DNA from: Flavobacteriales bacterium
Lineage (GTDB): Bacteria > Bacteroidota > Bacteroidia > Flavobacteriales_D > Parvicellaceae
Assembly: GCA_015488785.1 (NCBI GenBank)
Contig: WFNC01000101.1
Location: forward strand, 1 to 28,126
Direction: 5' to 3'
Length of the DNA stretch: 28,126 nucleotides
A program made the translations under genes and the position numbers. The notes beneath the pieces were generated by a model that saw only the letters and a list, made by a program, of their open reading frames with translations, was not told where the DNA came from and searched no databases. Below, in pieces: positions 1 to 9,100 of this stretch (position 1 is its first letter; every line of letters begins with the position of its first letter).

Positions 1-1
1 A

Positions 2-3000
2 TTTATACTTGTTCTTACATTTGGTATCTCGTATTCTCAAGTTGTTACAATATCTAATAATAATGTAAACGATTGTGATTTTACTTTATACGATACAGGA
101 GGTGTTAATGCATCGGGATATTCAGCTAATCAAGATTTTACGACTACAATTTGTCCCGACGCAGCAAATCAAGCAATAGTGATGACTTGGTTTACTTTTA
201 CATTAGGAACAGGAGACGTAATGGAAATTTATGATGGAAATTCTACTGCGGCTCCATTGTTAGGTTCATACACTGGAAATGATTTGAATAACATTACCGC
301 ATATGCCACGATTAATAACCCAACAGGATGTTTAACCTTACATTTTACTTCTGACGGAACAGATAATGGTGTTTTCAATGCTTCTGTTAAGTGTGAGATA
401 CCGTGTGCTTATCCTGTGGCAGGAGTTTCAGTACCTACTAATACATTGTTTCAAGTTTGCAAAGGAACGACTGTGAATTTTGACGGAGCAGGGTCGTATC
501 CTCAACCGGGGTTTACAATTGATGATTATCATTGGGATTTTGGAGATCAAACTGAAGAAAACAATGCAAGCACAACAACTTCTCATACCTTTAATAATAC
601 AGGAAGATATGTAGTGAGTTTAGAAGTAAAAGATAACAATGGTTGTGTCAATAAAAACGCAGCATTTATAGAGGTTATTGTAGAGACGGAGCCAATTTTT
701 ACTATGGACGGAATAGAAGTCTGTGAGGGAGAATTATTTTGCTTACCTGCTGCAAGTGTAGTTTCGCCTCCATTACCTCCTCCTGCAAATGATATGTTTG
801 GACAAGGAATACATATTCCCGATGATGTGGGGAGTTGTTTTCAAGCGACTCAATTTTTCAATGTTTTTCCTGTTGGTTCTCATTTATCTAATATAAATGA
901 TTTACAAAATATTTATGCTAATATGGGACATACTTTTATTGGTGATTTAATTATTTCAATTATTTGCCCTTCTGGTCAGTCTGTGGTAATGCATCAACAA
1001 GGAGGAGGAGGGAAGAACCTTAATGGAGATTATTATTGGGATCCTGTTACAACCAATCCAACTTGGGCTGCAGCAGGAGGAGGAGGTACTTTAGCTCCAG
1101 GGACTTATGCGAGTGTAAATAATTTAAATGGATTAGTTGGTTGTGAATTGAATGGAACTTGGACATTGCAAATCTGCGATATGTGGGCGCAAGACGAAGG
1201 AGATGTTTTTGGATGGGGAGTCAATCTTAATCCAAGTCTTTATGTTGATTTAGGTGCGTTATCTCCTACAATAGGAGCGGGTAGTGATTCTTCTATTGTT
1301 TCGGGGCCGGGGATGGTATCATTATCTCCAGACGGAAATACGATTTGTGCTCAACATTCGATAGCTGGGACATACGACTACACTTATACCGTGACCAATA
1401 GTTTTGGCTGTGTTCACGATACAACTGTTTCTGCTGTTGTAAAACCTGGTCCAATAGTCAATTTTGATAGTATTTGTATTGAAACAACAGCGTCATTCAC
1501 AAATTTATCGCAAGGAAGTACTAATTTATTTACTTACTCATGGGATTTTGGAGATGGTTCTCCAGTAGAGTCAACATCAGACGCTACACATGATTATTCC
1601 GCAGTAGGGTTTTACAATGTAGAATTAACAGCAGATGCAGGAAATGGGTGTACGGATGATTCGACAATGGTTATCGAGGTTTACGCAGAACCTACAGCAT
1701 TATTTTACTATACTGATGATTGTTTATACAACGATCCTCAATTTACAGATGCTTCAACAGTTTCGGATGGGAATATAGCAACTTGGCAATGGAATTTTGG
1801 AGATGCTCCTCTCAATGTCATTCAATCAAATATACCAAGTCCAATACACCACTATCTATTAGACGGAAGTAAAGATGTAACACTCATAGTAGAAACAGAC
1901 AAAGGGTGTAATGATACCGTTATGTTTACGACAGTAAGGTACCCAATACCACAAGTTGATTTTACTTTTAATCCTGAATGTGAATACGATTCTATTCCTT
2001 TTCAAAATCTAACGACTTTGAACGCTCCAGATCAAATCACAACCTGGGTATGGAATTATGGAGACGGAACACCTTTGTATGCCGATTCGGTTAACAGTCA
2101 TTTATATGCGGAAGAAGGAGATTATGACGTGACTCTTATAGTATCTTCTAACCATGGTTGTGTTGATGATACCACTCATGTAATTGAAGTTTATCCAGAA
2201 CCAGTTGCATTGTTTTCTAATACGACGGTTTGTGAGAATTTTAATGTAACCGAGTTTGCAAATCAGTCGTCGGTGATTACAGGTTTTTTGAATGGATGGC
2301 AATGGGATTTTGAAGATGTAATTAATAATCAATCGACTTTACCAAATCCATCGCATGACTATTTTGAAGATGGAATATATAATGTTCAACTTGTTGTAAA
2401 AACAGATCATGATTGTTATGATACGGTATCCAATTTAGTTACCGTTTTAGCAAAACCGACCAATTCTTTTGAAGCTTCAATTACAGAAGCTTGTTATCCA
2501 TATTGTACTGATTTTACAAGTCAGACACTTTCAAACGCAACAAATATAGCAACTTATTTTTGGACTTTTGAAACAGAAGAAGATAGTTACAGTGAGAACA
2601 ACACAGTTTGTTTCGAAAACCTGAACCATGTAGATGAAAAAGTATTTGACGTAACTCTAATAACCATGAATGATTTAGGGTGTTACGATACATTATTAAA
2701 GGAGGATTATATTACCGTTTGGCCCAAACCATTAGCTGTTTTTGAACCGTTACCTCCAGTTACAAATATGTATTTGACTGAAATTGATTTTGAAAATAAT
2801 TCGGAAGGTGGATTTATTTACAATTGGAGTTTTGGCGATAGTTCTATAAGTAATGAATTTGAACCTTCTTATATCTATAAAGACACAGGTCATTTCGTAA
2901 CCGAATTAATAATAATAACAGAGCATGAATGTAGCGATACAACCTACAGATTGGTAGAAATTGAACCTGTATTAAATGTTTACGTTCCTAATACCTTTAC

Positions 3001-3205
3001 TCCAAATGGAGATGGGTATAATGATGATTTCTTCATAAAAGGTTATGCAATAGCACAAGAAGGTTTTACATTTATGATTTTTGACCGTTGGGGAACTTTA
3101 ATCTATAAAACAAATGAGTTCAAGCCTTGGGATGGAACTTATAAAGGTACAGAAGCTCAGGAAGATGTTTATTCTTACGGTTATCCTAAAGGATTTGTTT
3201 GGTGA
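2..3205 (+). CDS. Secreted multi-PKD protein with CHU_C/type B T9SS sorting domain; 5' end outside window, frameshifted near its 3' end
   Basis: The frame is open from base 2, so the gene begins before the window. The first visible residues (FILVLTFGISYSQ) look like the end of a signal peptide. A CUB-like domain follows (about 60-400), then a PKD domain (about 410-680), a region resembling the proprotein-convertase P domain (about 790-1240, with a GTWTLQICD-type strand), and six more PKD-like modules with W-x-[WF]-x-F/Y-G/E-D signatures near 1540, 1785, 2050, 2300, 2560 and 2820. The C-terminus from about 2980 is the gliding-motility-associated CHU_C domain (VPNTFTPNGDGYNDDF), a T9SS export and surface-attachment signal. 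A likely role is a cell-surface adhesin or other exported surface protein; no catalytic site is evident. The domain breaks off at FVW because of a one-base frameshift near 3179. The real product probably continued to 3245. Confidence 0.9.
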   Translation, partial: FILVLTFGISYSQVVTISNNNVNDCDFTLYDTGGVNASGYSANQDFTTTICPDAANQAIVMTWFTFTLGTGDVMEIYDGNSTAAPLLGSYTGNDLNNITAYATINNPTGCLTLHFTSDGTDNGVFNASVKCEIPCAYPVAGVSVPTNTLFQVCKGTTVNFDGAGSYPQPGFTIDDYHWDFGDQTEENNASTTTSHTFNNTGRYVVSLEVKDNNGCVNKNAAFIEVIVETEPIFTMDGIEVCEGELFCLPAASVVSPPLPPPANDMFGQGIHIPDDVGSCFQATQFFNVFPVGSHLSNINDLQNIYANMGHTFIGDLIISIICPSGQSVVMHQQGGGGKNLNGDYYWDPVTTNPTWAAAGGGGTLAPGTYASVNNLNGLVGCELNGTWTLQICDMWAQDEGDVFGWGVNLNPSLYVDLGALSPTIGAGSDSSIVSGPGMVSLSPDGNTICAQHSIAGTYDYTYTVTNSFGCVHDTTVSAVVKPGPIVNFDSICIETTASFTNLSQGSTNLFTYSWDFGDGSPVESTSDATHDYSAVGFYNVELTADAGNGCTDDSTMVIEVYAEPTALFYYTDDCLYNDPQFTDASTVSDGNIATWQWNFGDAPLNVIQSNIPSPIHHYLLDGSKDVTLIVETDKGCNDTVMFTTVRYPIPQVDFTFNPECEYDSIPFQNLTTLNAPDQITTWVWNYGDGTPLYADSVNSHLYAEEGDYDVTLIVSSNHGCVDDTTHVIEVYPEPVALFSNTTVCENFNVTEFANQSSVITGFLNGWQWDFEDVINNQSTLPNPSHDYFEDGIYNVQLVVKTDHDCYDTVSNLVTVLAKPTNSFEASITEACYPYCTDFTSQTLSNATNIATYFWTFETEEDSYSENNTVCFENLNHVDEKVFDVTLITMNDLGCYDTLLKEDYITVWPKPLAVFEPLPPVTNMYLTEIDFENNSEGGFIYNWSFGDSSISNEFEPSYIYKDTGHFVTELIIITEHECSDTTYRLVEIEPVLNVYVPNTFTPNGDGYNDDFFIKGYAIAQEGFTFMIFDRWGTLIYKTNEFKPWDGTYKGTEAQEDVYSYGYPKGFVW

Positions 3206-3245
3206 AGCTCACACGTACAAAGGGCATGTAAATTTAATGAGGTGA
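3179..3245 (+). other. +1 frameshift within the CHU_C domain; displaced C-terminal tail
   Basis: The current frame ends with TGA at 3203-3205, about 13 residues before the domain should end. Skipping one G of the GG at 3179-3180 moves reading into the frame that gives VILKDLFGEAHTYKGHVNLM followed by R and a stop at 3243-3245. That is the typical closing motif of CHU_C domains (lysine-aspartate, G, aromatic-K-G-H-V-x-L-x-R). The restored stop overlaps the ATG of the next gene as TGATG. I see the shift directly. Whether it is a sequencing error, a real mutation or recoding cannot be told from one sequence. Confidence 0.88.
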
Positions 3246-4159
3246 TGAAATATAGAAGTAACGGAAAATTAATGCTAACAGGCGAATATTTAGCCTTAGA
3301 TAATGCATTAGTTTTGGCTTTACCTACAAAGTTTGGGCAAAGTTTAGAAGTCAAATTCAAAGAAGGAAAAGGAATACTTTCTTGGAATAGTTTTACGAAT
3401 GAGAATAGAAATTGGTTTTACTTATCGCTAAAAATAGATGAGTTTAAAATTTTAGAAACATCAGATATTAAAATTGCAACTACACTGATTAAAATACTCA
3501 AGTCAGCCAATACTATTTCTTCAAATAAGATGAATAATAATTTAGATTATTCAATCAGTACAGCATTAGAATTTCCACAAGATTGGGGGTTGGGAAGTAG
3601 TTCTACCTTGATTAGCAATATTGCACTTTGGTTTCAAATAGATGCTTTACAATTACATTTCTCTGTTTTTAATGGAAGTGGTTACGACGTTGCTTGCGGT
3701 AGTTCATTTACTGGAATTAGTTATCTAATTAACCATAAAAAACCAATCGTAAAACCAATTGATTTTAATCCTCATTTTTCTAATTCAATCTATTTTGTTC
3801 ACCTAAACCAAAAACAGAATAGTTATAATGAAATTAAAAATTACAAACAGAATTTAAATGTAAGTCAGCTTGGTAAAGCAGTTGAAGCAGTAAGTAAAAT
3901 AACAGAAAAGATAATAAGTGTAGAGTCTTTATCAGAATTTGAAAATTTACTAAATCAACATGAGAAAATTACAGCAACAATACTCAAACGGAAAACGATA
4001 AAAGAACTCTTGTTTAATGATTATACTAAAGGAATTGTAAAGTCATTAGGAGCTTGGGGAGGTGATTTTGTACTCGTTACAGGAAACGAAACAGATATAG
4101 ACTATTTTAAAAAGAAAGGGTATAAAACAATTGTACCTTACTCCGATATGATATTGTAA
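3245..4159 (+). CDS. GHMP kinase (GYDIA-type; probable mevalonate-pathway kinase)
   Basis: A 304-aa cytoplasmic GHMP-superfamily kinase that transfers phosphate from ATP to a small-molecule alcohol or phosphate. The N-terminal strand-turn SNGKLMLTGEYLAL (residues 5-18) matches the substrate-side start of mevalonate and phosphomevalonate kinases. The ATP loop is GLGSSS (115-120), and GYDVA plus CGS (146-153) corresponds to the GYDIA signature that names this Bacteroidota subgroup. In many relatives this gene lies near HMG-CoA reductase, which suggests phosphomevalonate kinase activity; that neighbour is not in this window, so the substrate is inferred. I chose the ATG at 3245 rather than the GTG at 3242. 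It overlaps the restored stop of the upstream gene (TGATG), which implies translational coupling. Confidence 0.8.
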   Translation: MKYRSNGKLMLTGEYLALDNALVLALPTKFGQSLEVKFKEGKGILSWNSFTNENRNWFYLSLKIDEFKILETSDIKIATTLIKILKSANTISSNKMNNNLDYSISTALEFPQDWGLGSSSTLISNIALWFQIDALQLHFSVFNGSGYDVACGSSFTGISYLINHKKPIVKPIDFNPHFSNSIYFVHLNQKQNSYNEIKNYKQNLNVSQLGKAVEAVSKITEKIISVESLSEFENLLNQHEKITATILKRKTIKELLFNDYTKGIVKSLGAWGGDFVLVTGNETDIDYFKKKGYKTIVPYSDMIL

Positions 4160-4172
4160 CTTTAATATAGTA

Positions 4173-4398
4173 AGGGTTCACTGAAAAACACTCAAAATCA
4201 GTAGTACTGCTGTTTTAGTAGCTTTTTAGATTTTAAAATGCAAGTTTTTCTTTATTATACTAAGAATTTTAGTGCAGTTGAATAGTCGTTAGCCTAAAAA
4301 ACACATCCTATTTCGTTGCCTGCAACTCGCAGTATATGCATACAGCTTCGTTTTGTCGCCTCATATGATATACTTTTTAGACTTTTTCAGTGAACCCT
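4173..4398. mobile_element. MITE-like non-autonomous element with perfect 16-bp terminal inverted repeats
   Basis: The left end AGGGTTCACTGAAAAA (4173-4188) is the exact reverse complement of the right end TTTTTCAGTGAACCCT (4383-4398). The 226-bp interval has no open reading frame of note and contains small palindromic stretches such as TATGCATA. A possible 3-bp target duplication, AGT, lies at 4169-4171 and 4399-4401, although this leaves one unpaired A at the left end. Size, perfect terminal repeats and lack of coding capacity fit a miniature inverted-repeat element mobilised in trans. The matching transposase is not identifiable here. It lies in the 502-bp gap after the GHMP kinase gene and could also fold into a long hairpin that ends that transcript. 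Confidence 0.75.
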
Positions 4399-4565
4399 AG
4401 TTAGCAATTCGTGTTTTTTATTTTAAGTCATTAAAAGTAAGTTTGAATACTGTCTTTTTAGAAAAAAGATTAAACATTGTACTGAAATTAGTAACTGTAT
4501 CATTTTTTTATAAGGCTATTTGAAAAAAGAAAGATTCAATAAAACGTAGAACTATTTGTTTTGAG

Positions 4566-4573
4566 TATATTTG
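4566..4573 (+). promoter_or_regulatory. Possible -7 element (TATATTTG) for the DUF58 gene
   Basis: TATATTTG matches the Bacteroidota -7 consensus TAnnTTTG about 90 bases before the DUF58 start. No TTG is found at the usual 19-20 base distance upstream, so the -33 part is weak. The implied leader contains a 7-bp hairpin (AGAGTTT 4624-4630 with AAACTCT 4642-4648) shortly before the start codon. The rest of the stretch 4399-4661 shows nothing else recognisable. Confidence 0.4.
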
Positions 4574-4661
4574 TTACACACTGTAATTGAATACCTATTC
4601 GATTTACAATTTATAAATTAGAAAGAGTTTTCAGAGACTCGAAACTCTAAAAAAGACAAGA

Positions 4662-5573
4662 ATGACTATAAATCATAAAAAAGCCAGAGAATTTGGTAGT
4701 TTAGAAATTTTATCGAAACAAGCGGTAGAAGGGTTTATTACGGGGTTACACAAAAGCCCCTATCATGGTTTTAGTGTTGAGTTTGCAGAGCATAGAGCTT
4801 ATAACAAAGGAGAATCTACTAGACATATTGATTGGAAATTATTTGGTAAAACAGAAAAATTATATGTTAAAAAGTATGACGAGGAAACAAATTTAAGATG
4901 TCAAATACTTATAGATACTTCTTCTTCGATGTATTTTCCTGCCAATTCTTATAATAAGATTGAGTTTTCGATAGACATGGCTGCAGCGCTAATTTATTTA
5001 TTGAGAACACAAAGAGATGCTGTTGGTTTATCTCTTTTTGATGAACAGACATTTTTACATACACCAAGTAAGTCTAGTTTAACACATCATCGTTTTTTAT
5101 TTTCTGAATTAGAAAAGAAATGGCATAATTACGATAAAACGAATCGAAAAAAAACGGATATCGTAAAAGCAATACATCAAGTAGCTGAACAAACACATAA
5201 ACGTTCTTTAATTGTTATTTTTAGTGATATAATGGATTCAAAAGATAATCGAGAAGATTTATTTTCGGCATTACAACACTTAAAACATAGAAATCATGAA
5301 GTAATTTTATTTCATACCGTTGACAATAGTAAAGAAGTAGAGTTGGAGTACGATAATTCCCCATATACCTTTGTAGATATGGAAACAGGAGAAGAGATAA
5401 AGTTGAATCCTTATCAAGTAAAAGAAGCTTACAAAAATCAATTTATGGATCAGCAGAAAGCATTGAAATTGAAATGTGGACAGTATCATATCGATTATAC
5501 GATTGCAGATATTAATGCTGGATTTAATGACGTATTGCTACAGTACTTAATCAAAAGAAAAAAAATGAGTTAA
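4662..5573 (+). CDS. DUF58 / von Willebrand factor A-like domain protein
   Basis: A 303-aa protein of the DUF58 family, whose members usually work beside MoxR AAA+ ATPases in Bat-type operons. The DUF58 core motif is at residues 54-58 (RHIDW), in the context HRAYNKGESTRHIDWKLFGK. A vWA-like fold begins at about residue 80 with QILIDTSSSM, where DTSSS (85-89) fits the metal-ion-dependent adhesion site pattern DxSxS. No signal peptide or membrane segment is seen, so it is probably cytoplasmic. Family knowledge suggests a chaperone-like or scaffolding role with a MoxR ATPase. Here no MoxR, BatA or BatB gene is adjacent: a MITE-like element lies upstream and tRNA-Asp downstream. The partner is therefore likely elsewhere in the genome. 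Confidence 0.88.
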   Translation: MTINHKKAREFGSLEILSKQAVEGFITGLHKSPYHGFSVEFAEHRAYNKGESTRHIDWKLFGKTEKLYVKKYDEETNLRCQILIDTSSSMYFPANSYNKIEFSIDMAAALIYLLRTQRDAVGLSLFDEQTFLHTPSKSSLTHHRFLFSELEKKWHNYDKTNRKKTDIVKAIHQVAEQTHKRSLIVIFSDIMDSKDNREDLFSALQHLKHRNHEVILFHTVDNSKEVELEYDNSPYTFVDMETGEEIKLNPYQVKEAYKNQFMDQQKALKLKCGQYHIDYTIADINAGFNDVLLQYLIKRKKMS

Positions 5574-5588
5574 AAGTTTTGTTTTTGT

Positions 5589-5619
5589 TTGGTGAATTAA
5601 AACATTGTTTATATATTTG
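5589..5619 (+). promoter_or_regulatory. Promoter of tRNA-Asp (TTG-N20-TATATTTG)
   Basis: TTG at 5589-5591 and TATATTTG at 5612-5619 are 20 bases apart, matching the Bacteroidota housekeeping promoter (-33 TTG, -7 TAnnTTTG). Transcription would begin near 5625, about 30 bases before the mature tRNA. It lies just after the stop of the DUF58 gene and gives the tRNA its own promoter. Confidence 0.75.
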
Positions 5620-5656
5620 CACTCGCTTTAGGGAATGTCTTAAAGTAAATAACCAA

Positions 5657-5730
5657 GGTCTGGTAGTTCAGTTGGTTAGAATACCTGCCTGTCACGCAGG
5701 GGGTCGCGAGTTCGAGTCTCGTCCAGACCG
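5657..5730 (+). tRNA. tRNA-Asp (anticodon GTC)
   Basis: The 74-base cloverleaf has the acceptor stem GGTCTGG/CCAGACC with discriminator G, a D-arm around GTTCAGTTGGTTAGAAT, and an anticodon stem CCTGC/GCAGG with loop CTGTCAC giving anticodon GTC (aspartate). The T-arm is GCGAG-TTCGAGT-CTCGT. The 3' CCA is not encoded (the next bases are CAAAT), so it must be added after transcription. A dedicated promoter lies upstream and an intrinsic terminator begins 7 bases downstream. Confidence 0.97.
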
Positions 5731-5737
5731 CAAATAT

Positions 5738-5771
5738 AAAAAAGCCTTATCAATCGATGAGGCTTTTTTTT
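5738..5771 (+). terminator. Rho-independent terminator after tRNA-Asp
   Basis: A 14-bp stem (5738-5751 with 5756-5769; core AAAGCCTTATC/GATGAGGCTTT including one G-T pair) closes a 4-base loop and runs into a T-tract. It ends the tRNA-Asp transcript. Confidence 0.9.
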
Positions 5772-5815
5772 GTGATATATTTTTAAGGTCTAACTTTTAG
5801 AATTAATCCATTTTC

Positions 5816-6035
5816 GCTTAACCCACAATAATTGGTCATGATTCATAGTACAGTTAAATTATGATACCATATTAAACTACTTTAATAACAGAAGTACAAA
5901 TACTTCAGAATCTTTAATGCGAAAATCAAAGCCTTCGGAAGTCAGTTTTGAGGTGTCAAAAATATTGAATCCTTCTTGTACAGATTAACTAAAATTTATG
6001 CTTAGCCCACAACAATTGATCATGATTCATAGTAC
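5816..6035 (+). repeat. Pair of 36-bp direct repeats (5816-5851 and 6000-6035)
   Basis: The two copies share 33 of 36 bases; all three differences are transitions (positions 6, 14 and 20 of the unit). Both include the stretch CATGATTCATAGTAC. The second copy is in frame with a relic reading LSPQQLIMIHST; the first copy carries a stop codon at the corresponding place. They appear to be duplicated fragments of the same degenerate gene. Confidence 0.75.
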
Positions 6036-6155
6036 TTACCTATTGTTACAGAATTCAAAATATAGAGGTAAAACATATGTGTTTTTTTGTTTTGTGGATC
6101 AAACCGGAGAACTGTCGAACTTTTTGAAAGAAGATCTTGAGCATTTCATAATTTA
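5908..6155 (+). pseudogene. Degenerate coding relic, possibly IS91-like transposase N-terminus
   Basis: One frame reads MRKSKPSEVSFEVSKILN, then an in-frame TAA at 5986, then LSPQQLIMIHST, and continues open to a stop near 6155 (ending EDLEHFII). A segment of the type FEVAxIL followed by LSPxQxKVI is typical of the start of IS91-family transposases, and I infer a relic of that kind. The later part (QNSKYRGKTYVFFCFVDQTG) is not recognised, and its first half is the 46-bp repeat also found at 11385. The stretch of about 390 bases between the tRNA-Asp terminator and the propeller gene holds no intact gene. Confidence 0.35.
6042..6087 (+). repeat. 46-bp direct repeat, copy A
   Basis: This 46-base sequence, starting ATTGTTACAGAATTC and ending in CATATGTGTTTTTT, recurs without any mismatch at 11385-11430 in the same orientation. 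The two copies enclose the large T9SS propeller gene. In both places the same reading frame (LLQNSKYRGKTYVFF) is open, so the repeat is probably part of a once-coding mobile or repeated gene. Confidence 0.9.
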
Positions 6156-6162
6156 ACTGGTA

Positions 6163-9100
6163 TTAATCCTTAAATACTTTCAAAACAGCTTTTTCATCTT
6201 TACTTGAAACATAAATAAAATAAACGCCATGACTAAATTTCTCTAAATTAATGTTTATTAAACCAGTGTTATAAACTTGATTCAAAATTATTTGTTGTCC
6301 TATTTCATTTGTAACTCTAACGTCAATTTTACTAAAGTCTTTATCTAATTTAATAGTTAACAAACCAGATGTTGGATTAGGATAAATAGTAATACTTGAT
6401 TCAAATGAATTTTCTAGAATACCAACACCAGCTATTTCTGTGCAAGCTGATGTTTCTGTACAGTTATTAGCATTTGTTATCATTACTGCATAACTTCCAT
6501 TTAATGTAGCTTCAAATGTTCGATTTGTTTCTCCATTTAAAATAGAAAAATTATCATCACAGTTTACCCATTGATACTGTAGACCGTTAGGGTTAGCTGT
6601 TAATGTTGTCGAATTTACAATTATAGTTGGATTGATTACATCTAACGTTGTAATTGTAGTTACTGTAGAATCACACCCTGCTTGGTTGATTAGATTTTGA
6701 ACCACAGTTCCTACATTGTTTGCATCACAAGTGGTTTCGTTTATTGTAATATCATCACTTGCCAGTAACGTAGTAATAGTCGTTACCGTAGAATCACATC
6801 CTGCTTGGTTGGTCAAGTTTTGAACAACTGTTCCTACATTATTTGCATCACAAGTGGTTTCGTTTATTGTAATATTATCAACTGTATTAACTATTAAGGT
6901 GGTTACAAGAACACTATCTTTTGTTGGCGAAACAGCAATTGTATCGTAATAAACACCTGCTGTATTTTGATTAGCTCCTCCTAACATTATTGTTTGATTA
7001 CTACATATTTCTTCATTAACATTTGTATAAACTATTGTTTTAGAAATGAGGTCAGCCGTTGCTGATTGAATAAAAAACTGAGAGAAATTTAAAATATTTG
7101 CTGTGTTGTTATACGTAAATTTACCATTATCTAAATTTGAAGCTCCTGTCAATTCCGTCCAGTTATTTAAATGTTCATTATCTGATCTAATAAATAATTT
7201 TGCATTAGCAGGGTTCCCTACTGATACTGTACTAACTGTTTTTAGACTGATAGAGTCTAATGCGCCAAAAGTTGTATTTGTTCCGTAGTTATTTACAATC
7301 CAATAATTGTCAACCGAAGGGTTGGTATTTGGTAAACTATCCGGCAAAACATTTAACCTGGTTAAAACAATCTCTCCTTGAGGATTAGATGTACTAAAAT
7401 CAATGCCAATACCTTCATTTGGAAAAGAAACTAATCCATTTGAATTTATTGTTGCCCGTTCGCTTGTTCCTGGACCAACTGGAGCAGTTGATGTTACAAA
7501 ATTAGCTCCATTAAGTAATGTTCCAGGACTTAAGCCTGCAGCATCAGCAGTTGAATTATCAGAATTAAATTGATAGTAGGACTTAAAATCAGGATCTGTA
7601 GCATTCAAGCCTTTTTTGGTTAAATGTCTTTGTTCTCTAATTTCATTTTGAGATAAAGCTCTTTTCCATATGGAAACTTCATCAATTTGACCTTCAAAAT
7701 ATTTTTCATATTGTCCTTTACCTATAAATAAACTACTAAGATCTGTAGGGTTTAAAGCTGTTGTTTGAACTTGTTCCCACTTTTGTTCGTTCATATATAA
7801 GGTTACTAAATTAGGTGTTACAACCATAGCAACATAGACCCATTCGTTGGTTGGAATTATTAAATTACTAGCACCAGACCAGCTTCCAGTCATTCCTGGC
7901 CATCTGTAATATAACTTAGATCCATAGTAATCAACAGTTAATCCAAAATTATCATTACAATGTGCGCACCATTTACCATTTGAGATTACCGCTTGAAAAG
8001 CTCTCAATGAATCAACTTTAATCCAAGCTGTAGTCGTAAAATTAGACACGTTTGTTAGGTTTATGTCTTGTATTAAAAAAGCATCACCATCATTCAATAA
8101 ACTCAAAGTATTACCCGCAAGTGAATCTGCCTCGCATCCATTTGATACATTCACCATATTGTTTATGGTTTTAGTATTGGTATTTCCGTTTGCATCCGTA
8201 ATTGAAAGAGAAACAGTGTAATCTCCCGGATTTCCAAATACAACTAAAGGATTTCGTTGTGTCGTAGAACTAATATATGTTGGTGCTGGAGTTATTGTCC
8301 AAGCCCAACTTGCACCTTGATGCTTTAACATAGAATGACAATCAAATTGAACTGAATCTCTAGTACAAAAAACAGAATCGGTATAAGTCATTGGCTGTGC
8401 AATAGGCGTAAATAAAGTATCTTTCATTTTTCGAGCAAAAACACCTCTACCAGCAGAAGCAAAGCGTAACTCGGCATCACGATAAAAAGGTCTTATTCTT
8501 AATGCTTTAGCTATTAATGGAAGTCCTGTAGAATATTCAATCCAATCAGATGTGTTTGTATCCCAATAAAATAAGGTGTTTTTAGTAGCCAGATATACTA
8601 AGTCGTTTGTTCCTCCTTGAATTAAAATATCTTTTATTTCTTCTGAATCAATTAATGCAGTTGTTTTATTTATCCAAGTTACTCCTCCGTCAGATGTTTT
8701 AAAAACTAGATTCCCAGCATCTCCTCTTGGTACAGCAATCCATACCAAATTTTCATCCTCTGGGTCAACTGAAATTCTAAACCGTCTTCTATTTCCTGAT
8801 GGTAATGTTGTAATTGTCCAAGTATTGCCACCATCAATAGACTTCCAAATTTCATTATTATCCCAGTATCCTCCACCTGGATTGTAAGAGCAGTACATCA
8901 CATCTGGATTACTTCTTGAAATTTCTATTTCATAAACTTTTCCATTTGCATTTGGAAAGGTAAATAGTGCTGAAAAACTAGCTCCTGCATTGGTCGATTT
9001 ATATACCTTATTGTCTTTACCTGCAAAAATATGGTCTGCATATCTTGGGTCGTAAATAAAACCACTTGATTCTCCTGGTTGATAATGTTCATTTGGAATA

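Noticed and set aside
5579..5800. 73-aa reading frame across tRNA-Asp and its terminator
   Set aside because: It is only the translation of the tRNA gene, its promoter and hairpin; the tRNA is the real feature.
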